Notes under the pieces: generated by a model
What the model saw: the letters and a program-made list of their open reading frames with translations, nothing else
Database searches by the model: none
Told to the model about the DNA's origin: nothing
Translations under genes and position numbers: made by a program
Part shown: positions 28,139-36,551 of the stretch, piece by piece
Layout of the letters: every line of letters starts with the position of its first letter
Position numbering within the stretch: position 1 is the stretch's first letter
Assembly: GCA_021797735.1 (NCBI GenBank)
Contig: JAJZZE010000055.1
Span: 16,283 to 80,282, forward strand
Length of the DNA: 64,000 nt
Source of the DNA: Thermoplasmata archaeon
Lineage (GTDB): Archaea > Thermoplasmatota > Thermoplasmata > Thermoplasmatales > Thermoplasmataceae
Direction: 5' to 3'

Positions 28139-29656
28139 TTGATTGCAAAAAAATCTCCTTTGCTGGTATTGAGCCAGATAACAAATTCATTATTCGGTTA
28201 CATTGGTTTGTTCTTTATAATAAGATTTATCGGACTTCAGTACTGGGGATTTTTAAGTTTTTCACTTGCATTTATTGGATTGATGAGTATTGTTGGAGAC
28301 CTTGGTTATGGATCGGCACATTTAAGATTTTTATCAGATAAAAAAAGTGATAAGGGTTTATGCAACGGTACGTTTTTGACGATAAGAGTAGTTCAAACCT
28401 TCCTTACAGTATCTTTTGTCCTTGCTGCACTGTTTGTATGGATTGATATACTGCACCGTGGATTCCAGAGCAATGTTGAGATATATACAATAATATTATT
28501 ACTGCCATATGTATTTTTCAGAAAATTAAAGGATATTCCAAACATATATTTCAATTCAAAATTACAGTCAGCAAGAATGTCCGTACCGCAGATGGTGGAA
28601 GCAGCAGTAAGAAATTCCGCATTTATATATTTAGGTATACTATATTTATACAGAATTCCAGGATATAATATACTCAATGCCTCAATTTTATTTGCAATAA
28701 TATACAGTGTATCATATTTCCTGTATTTTATGATAGGTTTTGTCCTTGGAAGACCATGGAATATAAAAAAGCCAACGATGGAAATGTTCAAAAGATATAC
28801 AAGAATAGCATATCCACTGGCATTGTCATCCATTATAGCATCCGTAAGCGGCAATATTGATAAGGTTTTAATAGAATTTTACTGGCACGCAGTTGCAACA
28901 GGGGCATTTGCATCCCTGCAGAAAATAACAACGCCAATAGTAACGTTTTCTGGGGCAATAAGTGTGCTTTTCATCCCATTATTGATGAACGGGCACACAA
29001 AAAAGGAATTTACGGATAACATAACATCATTTGAAAGGATAATATCACTGTTCATATTGCCCTTAGTTGTAATATTTATTGCTTTAAGAATTTATGTTGC
29101 GAACCTATGGGATTCCCGGCTTATACCATATTCGGAACTGCTAATATTTTTATCACTGGCATCATATTTTGTAGCAATAAACTCGCCATATACATCAAGT
29201 TTAATAGCCAGAGGGTTAACAAAGAAAATAGGACTTGTAACGGTAATATCATTAATTGTAAACATAGCACTTGATTTATTGCTGATTCCATCAAATATCT
29301 TTGGAGTAACATATTTTTCATTAGGCGTTCTGGGTGGGGCAGTGGGCACATTTAGTGCAATGTTTTTTGAAACAATTGCATATCGTTTAATAGTCATAAG
29401 ATCAGAAAATATGCATGTAAATTTAAAAATTTTGACACAGTTAATTCCATCAGGGGCACAGTTTTTCTTTCTATTTTTTGTAACATTATATATAAAGATC
29501 TATGATATTGTTTTATTTGCACCTGTGGCAATTTTATCCGTAGTAATATTCTTTACTGTGGCAATTTTATTAAAGGAGATATCATTAAAACAGTTAATGA
29601 CATTTATAAAATTATTGAATCCATTTTCCATTAAAAAAACATTAAAAAATGAATAA
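28139..29656 (+). CDS. Polysaccharide flippase-like membrane protein (MOP/Wzx superfamily)
   Basis: 505 residues with about 14 hydrophobic helices and the N-terminal layout of polysaccharide-exporter flippases (RFIGLQYWGFLSFSLAFIGLMSIVGDLGYGSAHLRFLS). Such proteins move lipid-linked sugars across the cytoplasmic membrane, here perhaps for glycoproteins or glycolipids of the cell surface. The only start after the upstream in-frame stop (28124) that keeps helix 1 is TTG 28139, with a TATA-like stretch ~20-27 bases before it. No glycosyltransferase is adjacent; one lies at 51871. Confidence 0.85.
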   Translation: MIAKKSPLLVLSQITNSLFGYIGLFFIIRFIGLQYWGFLSFSLAFIGLMSIVGDLGYGSAHLRFLSDKKSDKGLCNGTFLTIRVVQTFLTVSFVLAALFVWIDILHRGFQSNVEIYTIILLLPYVFFRKLKDIPNIYFNSKLQSARMSVPQMVEAAVRNSAFIYLGILYLYRIPGYNILNASILFAIIYSVSYFLYFMIGFVLGRPWNIKKPTMEMFKRYTRIAYPLALSSIIASVSGNIDKVLIEFYWHAVATGAFASLQKITTPIVTFSGAISVLFIPLLMNGHTKKEFTDNITSFERIISLFILPLVVIFIALRIYVANLWDSRLIPYSELLIFLSLASYFVAINSPYTSSLIARGLTKKIGLVTVISLIVNIALDLLLIPSNIFGVTYFSLGVLGGAVGTFSAMFFETIAYRLIVIRSENMHVNLKILTQLIPSGAQFFFLFFVTLYIKIYDIVLFAPVAILSVVIFFTVAILLKEISLKQLMTFIKLLNPFSIKKTLKNE

Positions 29657-29685
29657 GTTTATATTTTATTACAAAAATACAGGAT

Positions 29686-30012
29686 ATGGAAGAAATAACC
29701 ATAGACGATTTCCACAGAATAGACTTAAGGGTTGGAAAGGTAATAGAATGCGAAAAGGTAGAGAAATCAAGGAGTTTGTTGAAAATAGTTGTTGACATAG
29801 GCGATGAGAAAAAGCAGATAATATCAAGTATATCAGATTATTATAAACCTGAGGATATGTTAGGCAAGCAATTAATTATTGTAAACAATTTAAAGCCTGC
29901 AAAGTTTATGGGGCTTGAAAGCCAGGGTATGCTTCTGGCAGTTGAGGATAATAATGGTGTCTCTCTACTGCACCCGGATAGGGATATGGAATCTGGAACA
30001 AAGGTGCATTAA
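29686..30012 (+). CDS. tRNA-binding domain protein (MetRS C-terminal/EMAP type)
   Basis: 108 residues forming one OB-fold tRNA-binding domain: DFHRIDLRVGKVIECEKVEKSRSLLKIVVDIGDEKKQI, then NLKPAKFMGLESQGMLLA. In archaea such domains exist free and may associate with methionyl-tRNA synthetase. Its stop overlaps the rfcL start by one base (TAATG), so the two are translated together; a functional link is not implied. Confidence 0.9.
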   Translation: MEEITIDDFHRIDLRVGKVIECEKVEKSRSLLKIVVDIGDEKKQIISSISDYYKPEDMLGKQLIIVNNLKPAKFMGLESQGMLLAVEDNNGVSLLHPDRDMESGTKVH

Positions 30013-31268
30013 TGTCATTGCCTGATGAGTATAGGCCAGATAATATAGACGATTTAATAATAAGCGATGAAACAAAAAACATCTTGAAATCATGGATTGA
30101 TTCATGGTTAAACCATGAGGAAACCAAGAAATCCGTGATCCTTTGGGGTACTCAGGGTACAGGTAAAACAAGCACAGCATACGCACTTTCGAAATATGCC
30201 GGTTTATCGATAATAGAAATGAATGCATCTGATCAGAGGAACAGGGAAAATATGAAAAGAATAGCACTGATGGCTTCTGAATACCACGATTTATTTATCA
30301 GCAAAGAACCGGATAAATTAATATTAGTAGATGAAGCGGACAATATCTTTGAATCAAAAAATCCATCGAAGGGCGGGGATTCAGGCGGGTTATCTGAGTT
30401 GCTGGATATAATAAGAAAAACAAAAAATCCTATCATAATAACAATGAATGATTACTATGCATTCAGGGGAAAAAACTCTGCAAAGGAGATAATATCATCA
30501 TCTATCGTTATAGATATGACACCGTATAAAAGGAAAAATGAATTAAATTACAAATTATTTTTTCACAGGGCATTTGACCGTTTGAAATTTATTTCAGATA
30601 GGGAAAATATAAACATTTCAGGCAGTGAAATAAATAAAATAATAAAGGAGAACGAACCAGATATGAGGTCAATGATAAATGATTTATATTTATACAAGGT
30701 AGCAAACCACGACACAACTGGAAATAGCAGGGATACATCAAGATCAATATATTACATAATATCCGATACATTCAGAAAAAATAACTACGACTATATTTTA
30801 AACTCGTTATATAGTATGGATGATGACCCCGATTTTTATATGAAATGGATCGATGAAAATATACCCAATGAATACAGTGACCCCGGGGATATGATGAATT
30901 CCTACGATATATTATCAAAGGCGGATATATACTATGGAAAAAGATTAAAGGATTACTCACTGGTTAATTATGCACTTGAAATATCCTCTGGAGTTTCACT
31001 GGTAATAAAAAATAAAAATGACCACTATGTAAAATACGAATTCCCTGAATACATAAAAAAACTCAGTGCAAGAAAAAACAACCGTGAGAGATATAACTTA
31101 AGAAATTTTATGATAAAATTATCCGTTATATCACACACCTCTGTATCTGAAATATTAAATGAAATGTGGTTTTATTATATATTAAAAACAAAAGCAAAAA
31201 AGGATTTCAATTATATATCACTGGTATTAAATTTATCGGATGATGAAAAAAGCATAATAAAAAAGTAA
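30012..31268 (+). CDS. rfcL: Replication factor C large subunit
   Basis: 418 residues, AAA+ clamp loader. LPDEYRPDNIDDLI opens the protein, Walker A WGTQGTGKTSTA (~45) and Walker B LILVDEADNIF (~105) follow, then sensor and lid segments. With the small subunit it loads the PCNA clamp onto primed DNA. The C-terminal part is charged and shorter than in many archaea, and I do not see a clear PCNA-binding motif. It is co-transcribed with the tRNA-binding protein gene upstream. Confidence 0.93.
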   Translation: MSLPDEYRPDNIDDLIISDETKNILKSWIDSWLNHEETKKSVILWGTQGTGKTSTAYALSKYAGLSIIEMNASDQRNRENMKRIALMASEYHDLFISKEPDKLILVDEADNIFESKNPSKGGDSGGLSELLDIIRKTKNPIIITMNDYYAFRGKNSAKEIISSSIVIDMTPYKRKNELNYKLFFHRAFDRLKFISDRENINISGSEINKIIKENEPDMRSMINDLYLYKVANHDTTGNSRDTSRSIYYIISDTFRKNNYDYILNSLYSMDDDPDFYMKWIDENIPNEYSDPGDMMNSYDILSKADIYYGKRLKDYSLVNYALEISSGVSLVIKNKNDHYVKYEFPEYIKKLSARKNNRERYNLRNFMIKLSVISHTSVSEILNEMWFYYILKTKAKKDFNYISLVLNLSDDEKSIIKK

Positions 31269-31538
31269 TTATTGCAGTATATTTTTTTCAATAAAAGCAT
31301 TCATAATTTTTTTACATTTTTTTATTGTTCCACTTACATATATTACACCGTAACCCTTTTTTTCAAGCATTTTTATTATAATATCCTTATTAAACTGGTT
31401 ACACATAAATATTGCAAAATTATTATTCTTATATTTTCTTTTAACGCTGTAATGGTTATATAAATATTTATCAATGCCATTTATTCCGTATTCCGAATGA
31501 ATCAATATATACCTTTTCCTTAAAACAGACCCCTTCAA
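31269..31538 (-). CDS. rnp2: Probable RNase P protein component 2 (Pop5)
   Basis: 89 residues. The basic start LRKRYILIHSEYG, the RRM-like beta-alpha arrangement and the late motif VIYVSGTIKKCKKIM resemble archaeal Pop5 (typically ...RVSGTI...). Pop5, with Rpp30, activates the RNase P RNA that trims tRNA 5' ends. In many euryarchaea pop5 lies close to the L15e gene; here it is divergent from rpl15e, which supports the call. The start appears to be TTG 31538. It shares a convergent junction with rfcL. Divergent sequence keeps the confidence moderate. Confidence 0.6.
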   Translation of the reverse strand: MKGSVLRKRYILIHSEYGINGIDKYLYNHYSVKRKYKNNNFAIFMCNQFNKDIIIKMLEKKGYGVIYVSGTIKKCKKIMNAFIEKNILQ

Positions 31539-31664
31539 TATTACATTATGTTATTGCTATATTTTGTTTTTATGATTGTTTAATAATAATTTCTGTTGAG
31601 GCATTAACAAATAACAAGCTATAAATATTATTTTTAAATAAGCTATTAACTAAAAGTGAATAAT

Positions 31665-32252
31665 ATGGAAAGTTCTTACAGTTTAATCAGGGATGAATGG
31701 AAAAAACTAAAAAAATCGGAAATATATGGATTACAGAAACAGAGAATGGTATCCTGGAGAAAAGGTCATTCTATAGAAAGGTTAGAATACCCAACAAGAA
31801 TAGATAAGGCCAGAAATATTGGATACAGAGCCAAGGAAGGCTATGTTGTGGCAAGGGCCAGAGTAAGAAGGGGCGGACAGCATAAGCCGAAAATCATGGG
31901 CGGAAGAAGACCAAGAAGGCTTGGATATACAAAAATGACATTAAAAAAGAATATACAGGTAATAGCAGAGGAAAGGACCGCAGACAAATATCCGAATATG
32001 GAAGTGTTAAACTCGTATTACGTTGGCGAAGATGGTTTATACAAATACTATGAAATAATACTTGTAGATAAGGCAAATCCATCGATATATAAGGACAGGA
32101 AAATATCATGGATCGCAGAACCACAGAATAAAGGCAGGGCTTACCGTGGACTAACCTCCGCCGGATATAAAAACAGAGGGCTGGGCCATGGAAGGCTTGG
32201 TAGTTCTAAGAGCAGGCCATCAATAAGATCTAATGGCAGGCTTAGAAAGTAA
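31665..32252 (+). CDS. rpl15e: Ribosomal protein L15e
   Basis: About 195 residues, strongly basic: [62 protein letters not shown] and [17 protein letters not shown] match archaeal/eukaryotic L15e of the large subunit throughout. ATG 31665 is preferred to GTG 31656 because TTTTTAAATA (31631-31640) lies 25-34 bases upstream. tRNA-Ser(TGA) begins 10 bases after its stop. Confidence 0.97.
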   Translation: MESSYSLIRDEWKKLKKSEIYGLQKQRMVSWRKGHSIERLEYPTRIDKARNIGYRAKEGYVVARARVRRGGQHKPKIMGGRRPRRLGYTKMTLKKNIQVIAEERTADKYPNMEVLNSYYVGEDGLYKYYEIILVDKANPSIYKDRKISWIAEPQNKGRAYRGLTSAGYKNRGLGHGRLGSSKSRPSIRSNGRLRK

Positions 32253-32261
32253 ATATTTTTT

Positions 32262-32342
32262 GCCACGGTGGCCCAGTGGTACGGCGCCAGCCTTGAGAGC
32301 TGGTTCCCTTGTGGATCGGGTGTTCGAATCACCCCCGTGGCG
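32262..32342 (+). tRNA. tRNA-Ser(TGA)
   Basis: An 81-base class II tRNA: acceptor GCCACGG pairs with CCGTGGC, anticodon stem CCAGC/GCTGG closes the loop CTTGAGA (anticodon TGA), a long variable arm follows, and the T-loop is TTCGAAT. Discriminator G; CCA not encoded. It is 10 bases after rpl15e and may be cut from that transcript. Confidence 0.95.
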
Positions 32343-32379
32343 CTTAGCGTATGTTTTAAATACAATTTTTTAATTTTGC

Positions 32380-32946
32380 ATGATGAATGAAGATAAATTG
32401 AATAGCCTCAGGAATAATGCACTTAAATTTCTATTTTATATAGAAATACTGGAAGACAATACATATGTTTATGATGAAAATTTAGTTCAGGGCGGCCTGG
32501 AATATGATGATCTGGAATTCCAGGATATAAATACAATATTTACTGTTGATAATTTTACGGTTTTACAGTTTGATAAACCATTAAGGAAAAATGGAACTTT
32601 AATCATAAATTTTAATGGCATTTATACGGATTCCTATGAAAAAAGTGAATCGTTTTACAGGGAAAAATACGATAAAATCATAGGTAATAACGTGAATGTC
32701 AAATTAATAAATTTCCTGCCCTTAAGAACCCCAAGCAAGGACCATTTTATGAATCTTTTTGAAAGAACGGAATTTAATGGAATTATAAGTTTTGATTACC
32801 TTATAGATAAATTATACGGGATATATATTAAACCGGTGATAGATGAAATTGAACCTGAAAAAATAGTGATAGCCGATAGGGAACTGGTGGATCCATTAAA
32901 AAATATTTCAGTCAACGCCGAATTTATAGGAAATACTAATTATTGA
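32380..32946 (+). CDS. Hypothetical protein
   Basis: 188 residues, soluble, rich in acidic and aromatic residues. I recognise no family. Beta-strand-like stretches (TIFTVDNFTVLQFDKPL, GTLIINFNGIYT) in the first half and a helical, charged second half are seen. It starts 37 bases after tRNA-Ser with a TTTTAAATACAATTTTTTAA stretch at leaderless distance. Codon use is like its neighbours, so it is probably a lineage-specific gene. Confidence 0.65.
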   Translation: MMNEDKLNSLRNNALKFLFYIEILEDNTYVYDENLVQGGLEYDDLEFQDINTIFTVDNFTVLQFDKPLRKNGTLIINFNGIYTDSYEKSESFYREKYDKIIGNNVNVKLINFLPLRTPSKDHFMNLFERTEFNGIISFDYLIDKLYGIYIKPVIDEIEPEKIVIADRELVDPLKNISVNAEFIGNTNY

Positions 32947-33012
32947 AAAAAAATTCATATTTACATATAATCTATAAAAAAATTTAAATAATATGATTTA
33001 TTTATAATATTT

Positions 33013-33381
33013 ATGACGAATAAAATTATTGATACACTAAAGTGGCTGGCTATTTTTGGCTCTGCTATATGGGCGGGCATTCATATGACACTGCTAGTTC
33101 TGCCATTGCCATATGTAGTAAAGGTATTTTTCGGGTTTTTGATTGCCATAGCTATAATCTCAGCAACGATATACGTAAACGGAAAAAAGGAATTTTATTT
33201 ACCTGTTTTCGCCTTCTATATACTTGATATGGCATTACTGTTAGAATCAAGGGTAGCAGCAGCTCCTGTATTCGGAAAAAAATTACCATGGACTCCGTCT
33301 GCAGTAGATAGCATAATACTTGATGCTGTAATGGTAATACTATCGGGAACCATATATTTCATGGCAAAGAAATCAAAATAA
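33013..33381 (+). CDS. Small integral membrane protein, unknown
   Basis: 122 residues with three to four predicted helices (starting at residues ~10, ~34, ~60 and ~98) and short charged ends. No family is recognised. A TTTATAATATTT promoter-like stretch lies directly upstream. Likely in the cytoplasmic membrane. Confidence 0.65.
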   Translation: MTNKIIDTLKWLAIFGSAIWAGIHMTLLVLPLPYVVKVFFGFLIAIAIISATIYVNGKKEFYLPVFAFYILDMALLLESRVAAAPVFGKKLPWTPSAVDSIILDAVMVILSGTIYFMAKKSK

Positions 33382-33446
33382 TTTATATTATCCAGTATTT
33401 TTTCTTTTTTGGCTAAATTTATTAATATATTTTGAATATCTTAAAA

Positions 33447-33896
33447 ATGGAATTAAGGTTCTTTAAGAATTCTGATTTATCCGATATATCAAAAATAGAG
33501 AATTCTTCATTTAGCGTTGGCGCCTACTCATTAATTATGCTCAAATCCATGATATATAGCAATTCCAGTTTTACAGTTGTAATAGAGGAAAATAATAAAA
33601 TTATAGGTTACGGGACGGCAGCGAAATTAAATAAAAATTCAATGGATATAGAAAGTATAGCAATATTGCCGGGCTATCAAAAGAAAGGCTATGGAACAAA
33701 ATTGATAGACGCCATTGAGGACGAAATAAAAAATAGGAGCTATAAAACCGTTATTTTAGAAGTACGGGAGAAAAACGAAAACGCAAAAAATTTTTATTTA
33801 AACCATGGCTATAAAATAATAGATTTTATAGAAAATTATTACCTGCTGGAATTCAATGGCTCAAGAAACGCATACCGGATGGAAAAACATCTGTGA
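33447..33896 (+). CDS. GNAT N-acetyltransferase, RimI-like
   Basis: About 149 residues. The acetyl-CoA motif IAILPGYQKKGYGTKLIDAIEDE (V/I-x-x-x-x-R/Q-x-x-G-x-G) and the late NAKNFYLNHGYKIID are the RimI/Ard1 pattern; these enzymes acetylate protein N-termini in archaea. The start at 33447 places the motif at the family position and leaves a TATA-like ATTAATATAT about 20 bases upstream. The HD-hydrolase gene converges on it one base away. Confidence 0.85.
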   Translation: MELRFFKNSDLSDISKIENSSFSVGAYSLIMLKSMIYSNSSFTVVIEENNKIIGYGTAAKLNKNSMDIESIAILPGYQKKGYGTKLIDAIEDEIKNRSYKTVILEVREKNENAKNFYLNHGYKIIDFIENYYLLEFNGSRNAYRMEKHL

Positions 33897-33897
33897 A

Positions 33898-35022
33898 TTA
33901 TACAATATTTTTAATATAGCTGTATGCATTATTATTTGCCGAAATTATCATTTTCCTCTTTTCAACTTCCTCCTGCAGGGATTTAACCATGTGTGAAATC
34001 TCATCTATTTTATATTTTTTATTATCATAATAAACCTCAATGTAATTTTTAACCCTTTCCTTGCCACCAAAATATAATGGTGGTATTATATCCATTATAT
34101 AATCAAATTTATTTAATCCATTTAGTTTATTCAGAATCATACTGTAATTATCCCTATTATAATAGCTACTGTAAGCTGTTTTATATAAATTCCTCTTCAG
34201 GATATTTTTTACCATATTTTTTGATTTCCCATTCAGTAATTTATTTATTAATTCAAAGTCATTTAATTTTAAATCATCTATGTTTCTATCATCACTGTCA
34301 TAATACGCATAACCAAACATTTTTTGTGCTATCCTGCAGGTTTTGTGAAAATAAACAGAGTTATACATTAATATCCTTGTTATAATTGCGGATTCAATAT
34401 TTGTTATTGATTTTTCCTCTCCCACAATTTTATTATCCTCTATTTTTACTGTATTGAATATCCTTTTATAATCTATATTGCCTATTGTGACCCCACAGAA
34501 AAATGCATCCCTTCTCAGATAATCAATCTCATCAACATCTATTGAGCCACTTATAATATTTGACAGTAAACTATTTTTTTTGGATTCACCAATGGCTATT
34601 TTTCCTATTTCGTCAGGGTCATACCCATATTTCTTTAATATGTCCGGTATACTGCTATCCCCGTATGGTTTTTCACCCTTTATTATTTTTAAGGTTAGAT
34701 CCTCATGCTTTGTTTTATACAAATCATAAAAAACCTCCTCTATGCCATGGCTCAATGGTGGATGGCCTATATCATGCAATAATGCTGCAAGCTGCAATCT
34801 TTCATCATCTATTTTTAAGGTGCCTGATATCTCCCTTGCCATAAACATTGTCCCTATGGAATGTTCAAATCTTGTGTGATTTGCACCGGGAAAAACTAAA
34901 TAGCATAAACCTAGCTGTTTTATGTACCTTAACCTCTGAAAATATGGTGAATCTATAATATCACTGTATATACCATCTATCTTGATTGGCCCATTAATGG
35001 TATCCTGAATAATTTTGTACAT
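33898..35022 (-). CDS. HD-domain phosphohydrolase (SAMHD1/dGTPase-like, COG1078)
   Basis: About 374 residues. HTRFEHSIGTMFMA, AALLHDIGHPPLSHGIEE and DVDEIDYLRRDAF give the histidine/aspartate metal ligands of HD phosphohydrolases related to SAMHD1 and dGTPases, which cut dNTPs to nucleosides and triphosphate. Length fits the family. The start is placed at 35022, 16 bases downstream of the 7S RNA; in-frame ATGs at 35034 and 35031 remain possible, but the GTG-type start at 35046 would lie inside the RNA gene. The substrate is not certain. Confidence 0.88.
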   Translation of the reverse strand: MYKIIQDTINGPIKIDGIYSDIIDSPYFQRLRYIKQLGLCYLVFPGANHTRFEHSIGTMFMAREISGTLKIDDERLQLAALLHDIGHPPLSHGIEEVFYDLYKTKHEDLTLKIIKGEKPYGDSSIPDILKKYGYDPDEIGKIAIGESKKNSLLSNIISGSIDVDEIDYLRRDAFFCGVTIGNIDYKRIFNTVKIEDNKIVGEEKSITNIESAIITRILMYNSVYFHKTCRIAQKMFGYAYYDSDDRNIDDLKLNDFELINKLLNGKSKNMVKNILKRNLYKTAYSSYYNRDNYSMILNKLNGLNKFDYIMDIIPPLYFGGKERVKNYIEVYYDNKKYKIDEISHMVKSLQEEVEKRKMIISANNNAYSYIKNIV

Positions 35023-35038
35023 ATTTATCATCATAGTA

Positions 35039-35338
35039 CTGGACACGCCTGAATCAGACCAGGTGTTTTGATAGCGTCCTCCACTTCCTCTCCTCCCCGC
35101 ACCCTCTCAGCATCAATGGTTCCGAATACCGTTGTTCCCTTCCGGGCCTGGCGGATTTTTTAGATGAATTATATCTGTATTCTCCTTTGAGATTATAGAT
35201 ATAAACCCCCGATCCAAAAGGACAGAGACTCTACGATTTCATGGAGACTGTCAAAGGCCTGGTTGCCCTCTTCAGGCAGTCGCCCCCGCATTTCGTCTTC
35301 GGGTCACAGGGAGGGACTGGCTCCCCGGTCAAGTCCAG
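35039..35338 (-). ncRNA. 7S RNA of the signal recognition particle
   Basis: About 300 bases of GC-rich sequence in AT-rich surroundings. Read on the minus strand, CTGGAC at the 5' end pairs with GTCCAG at the 3' end (helix 5 closing). CCAGGCCCGGAAGGG with AACAACGG (around 35125-35155) is the SRP54-binding helix 8 core, and CCCTGTGACCCGAAG...ATGCGGGG near the 5' end is the archaeal Alu-domain pattern. It works with SRP54 (7249) and SRP19. The ends are set by pairing and could shift by a few bases. Confidence 0.93.
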
Positions 35339-35372
35339 TATACACTAATCAATACATGCTAAAAAAATTTTG

Positions 35373-35876
35373 CTATTTCTCAAAAACTTTTCTCGCTTTT
35401 ATATAATCACTACTGTAATTTATATTGAAGAAATCATTCCTGTTATAGTTGATATTACTGTATTTAAGCTCATAATTATATAATTTTTCAAAGAAAATTG
35501 ATATGCCCGTCAGTTCATTATTTATTTTTAAGTTTACAATGCCGGATTTTATTTCCATCGACCCATCGATAAATTTTTCTATTATTTCAATATTAAATAT
35601 TACATCAGCTGGAAATATAATAACGGGCAAATTTAATTTATCCAGTGATAATTTTAAATCATAACTGTAATCACCGGTACCGTGTATAATTTTTTCATTT
35701 ACTATCTTATTTAAAAAAGCGGTATTATCGCTTATGCATACGTTTACGTTAAAATTAAGTTTTTTTAATTTTTTTATCAGTATAGATATTATATATTCAT
35801 CGTTTATTTTTAGAAGCATCTTTTTATTATTGTTCATTCTCGACCCCATGCCACCAGCCATAATCAGTGCGTCCAT
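35373..35876 (-). CDS. MobA/CobY-like nucleotidyltransferase
   Basis: 167 residues. MDALIMAGGMGSRMNNNKKML is the nucleotide-binding start of the NTP_transf_3 group (GG-x-S/G-x-R-M...K), and IIFPADVIFNIEIIEKFI includes the metal-binding aspartate position. Candidates are a GTP:adenosylcobinamide-phosphate guanylyltransferase (CobY) or another MobA-like enzyme; the short length and lack of neighbours from either pathway prevent a choice. It lies just upstream of the 7S RNA, same strand, 34 bases away. Confidence 0.6.
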   Translation of the reverse strand: MDALIMAGGMGSRMNNNKKMLLKINDEYIISILIKKLKKLNFNVNVCISDNTAFLNKIVNEKIIHGTGDYSYDLKLSLDKLNLPVIIFPADVIFNIEIIEKFIDGSMEIKSGIVNLKINNELTGISIFFEKLYNYELKYSNINYNRNDFFNINYSSDYIKARKVFEK

Positions 35877-35963
35877 TATTTACCTTAATTTTTTAACATA
35901 TTTTATGATTTCCATTTAAAAATATTATAGAAACTTTATAATTATAATTTATAATGTAGTGTT

Positions 35964-36551
35964 ATGGATGACTATTATATAGAGGGCGAGGAAAGATTTG
36001 GAAGGTTTGCAACATCATTTTATGATGTTATTGCATGGAGAATGCTGAAGAAATTATACAACTTTACATTAAATGAAATGGATAGTTTAAACCCTGAAAC
36101 TGTACTGGATATAGGTGCCGGTCCGGGTAAACTAACCATAATGGTTGCTAAAAAGTTTCCCAAGGCTAAAATATACGCTATAGACCCATCAAAATATATG
36201 GTAGAAAAGGAAAAAAATAATTTCAAAAAGGCGGGTATTGACGCAACATGCGCTATGGGAAGCAGCAGGAATATACCATTTGATAATAATTTTGATTTAA
36301 TTTTTACAAGTTTATCATTACACCACTGGAAGGAAAAGGAAAAGGGTTTTGAAATTATATTAAAAAAATTAAATTTGAATGGTAATTTAATTATAGTAGA
36401 ATTTTTAAATGATTATTACACATCAATAACGCCACAGAAAAAGCACTCATTATCGAAAAACTATGCGGAATCACTAAATTTCGATGGCTTTGAAAAAACG
36501 ACAGATATTAAAGATAATTTTATTGCATTAAAATTTAAGAGAATAATATAA
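35964..36551 (+). CDS. Class I SAM-dependent methyltransferase
   Basis: 195 residues. Motif I VLDIGAGPGKLTI (~48), the acidic IYAIDPS (motif II), and FDLIFTSLSLHHW (motif IV region) are typical of Methyltransf_11/25 enzymes. The substrate is unknown; the sequence is nearest in style to small-molecule or quinone methyltransferases, and a UbiD-type decarboxylase gene converges on it with no gap, which makes a menaquinone-type link imaginable but unproven. Confidence 0.85.
   Translation: MDDYYIEGEERFGRFATSFYDVIAWRMLKKLYNFTLNEMDSLNPETVLDIGAGPGKLTIMVAKKFPKAKIYAIDPSKYMVEKEKNNFKKAGIDATCAMGSSRNIPFDNNFDLIFTSLSLHHWKEKEKGFEIILKKLNLNGNLIIVEFLNDYYTSITPQKKHSLSKNYAESLNFDGFEKTTDIKDNFIALKFKRII

Noticed and set aside
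28093..28341. Plus-strand frame of 82 codons before and inside the flippase gene
   Set aside because: It overlaps the first helices of the flippase in another frame and has no homologous features.
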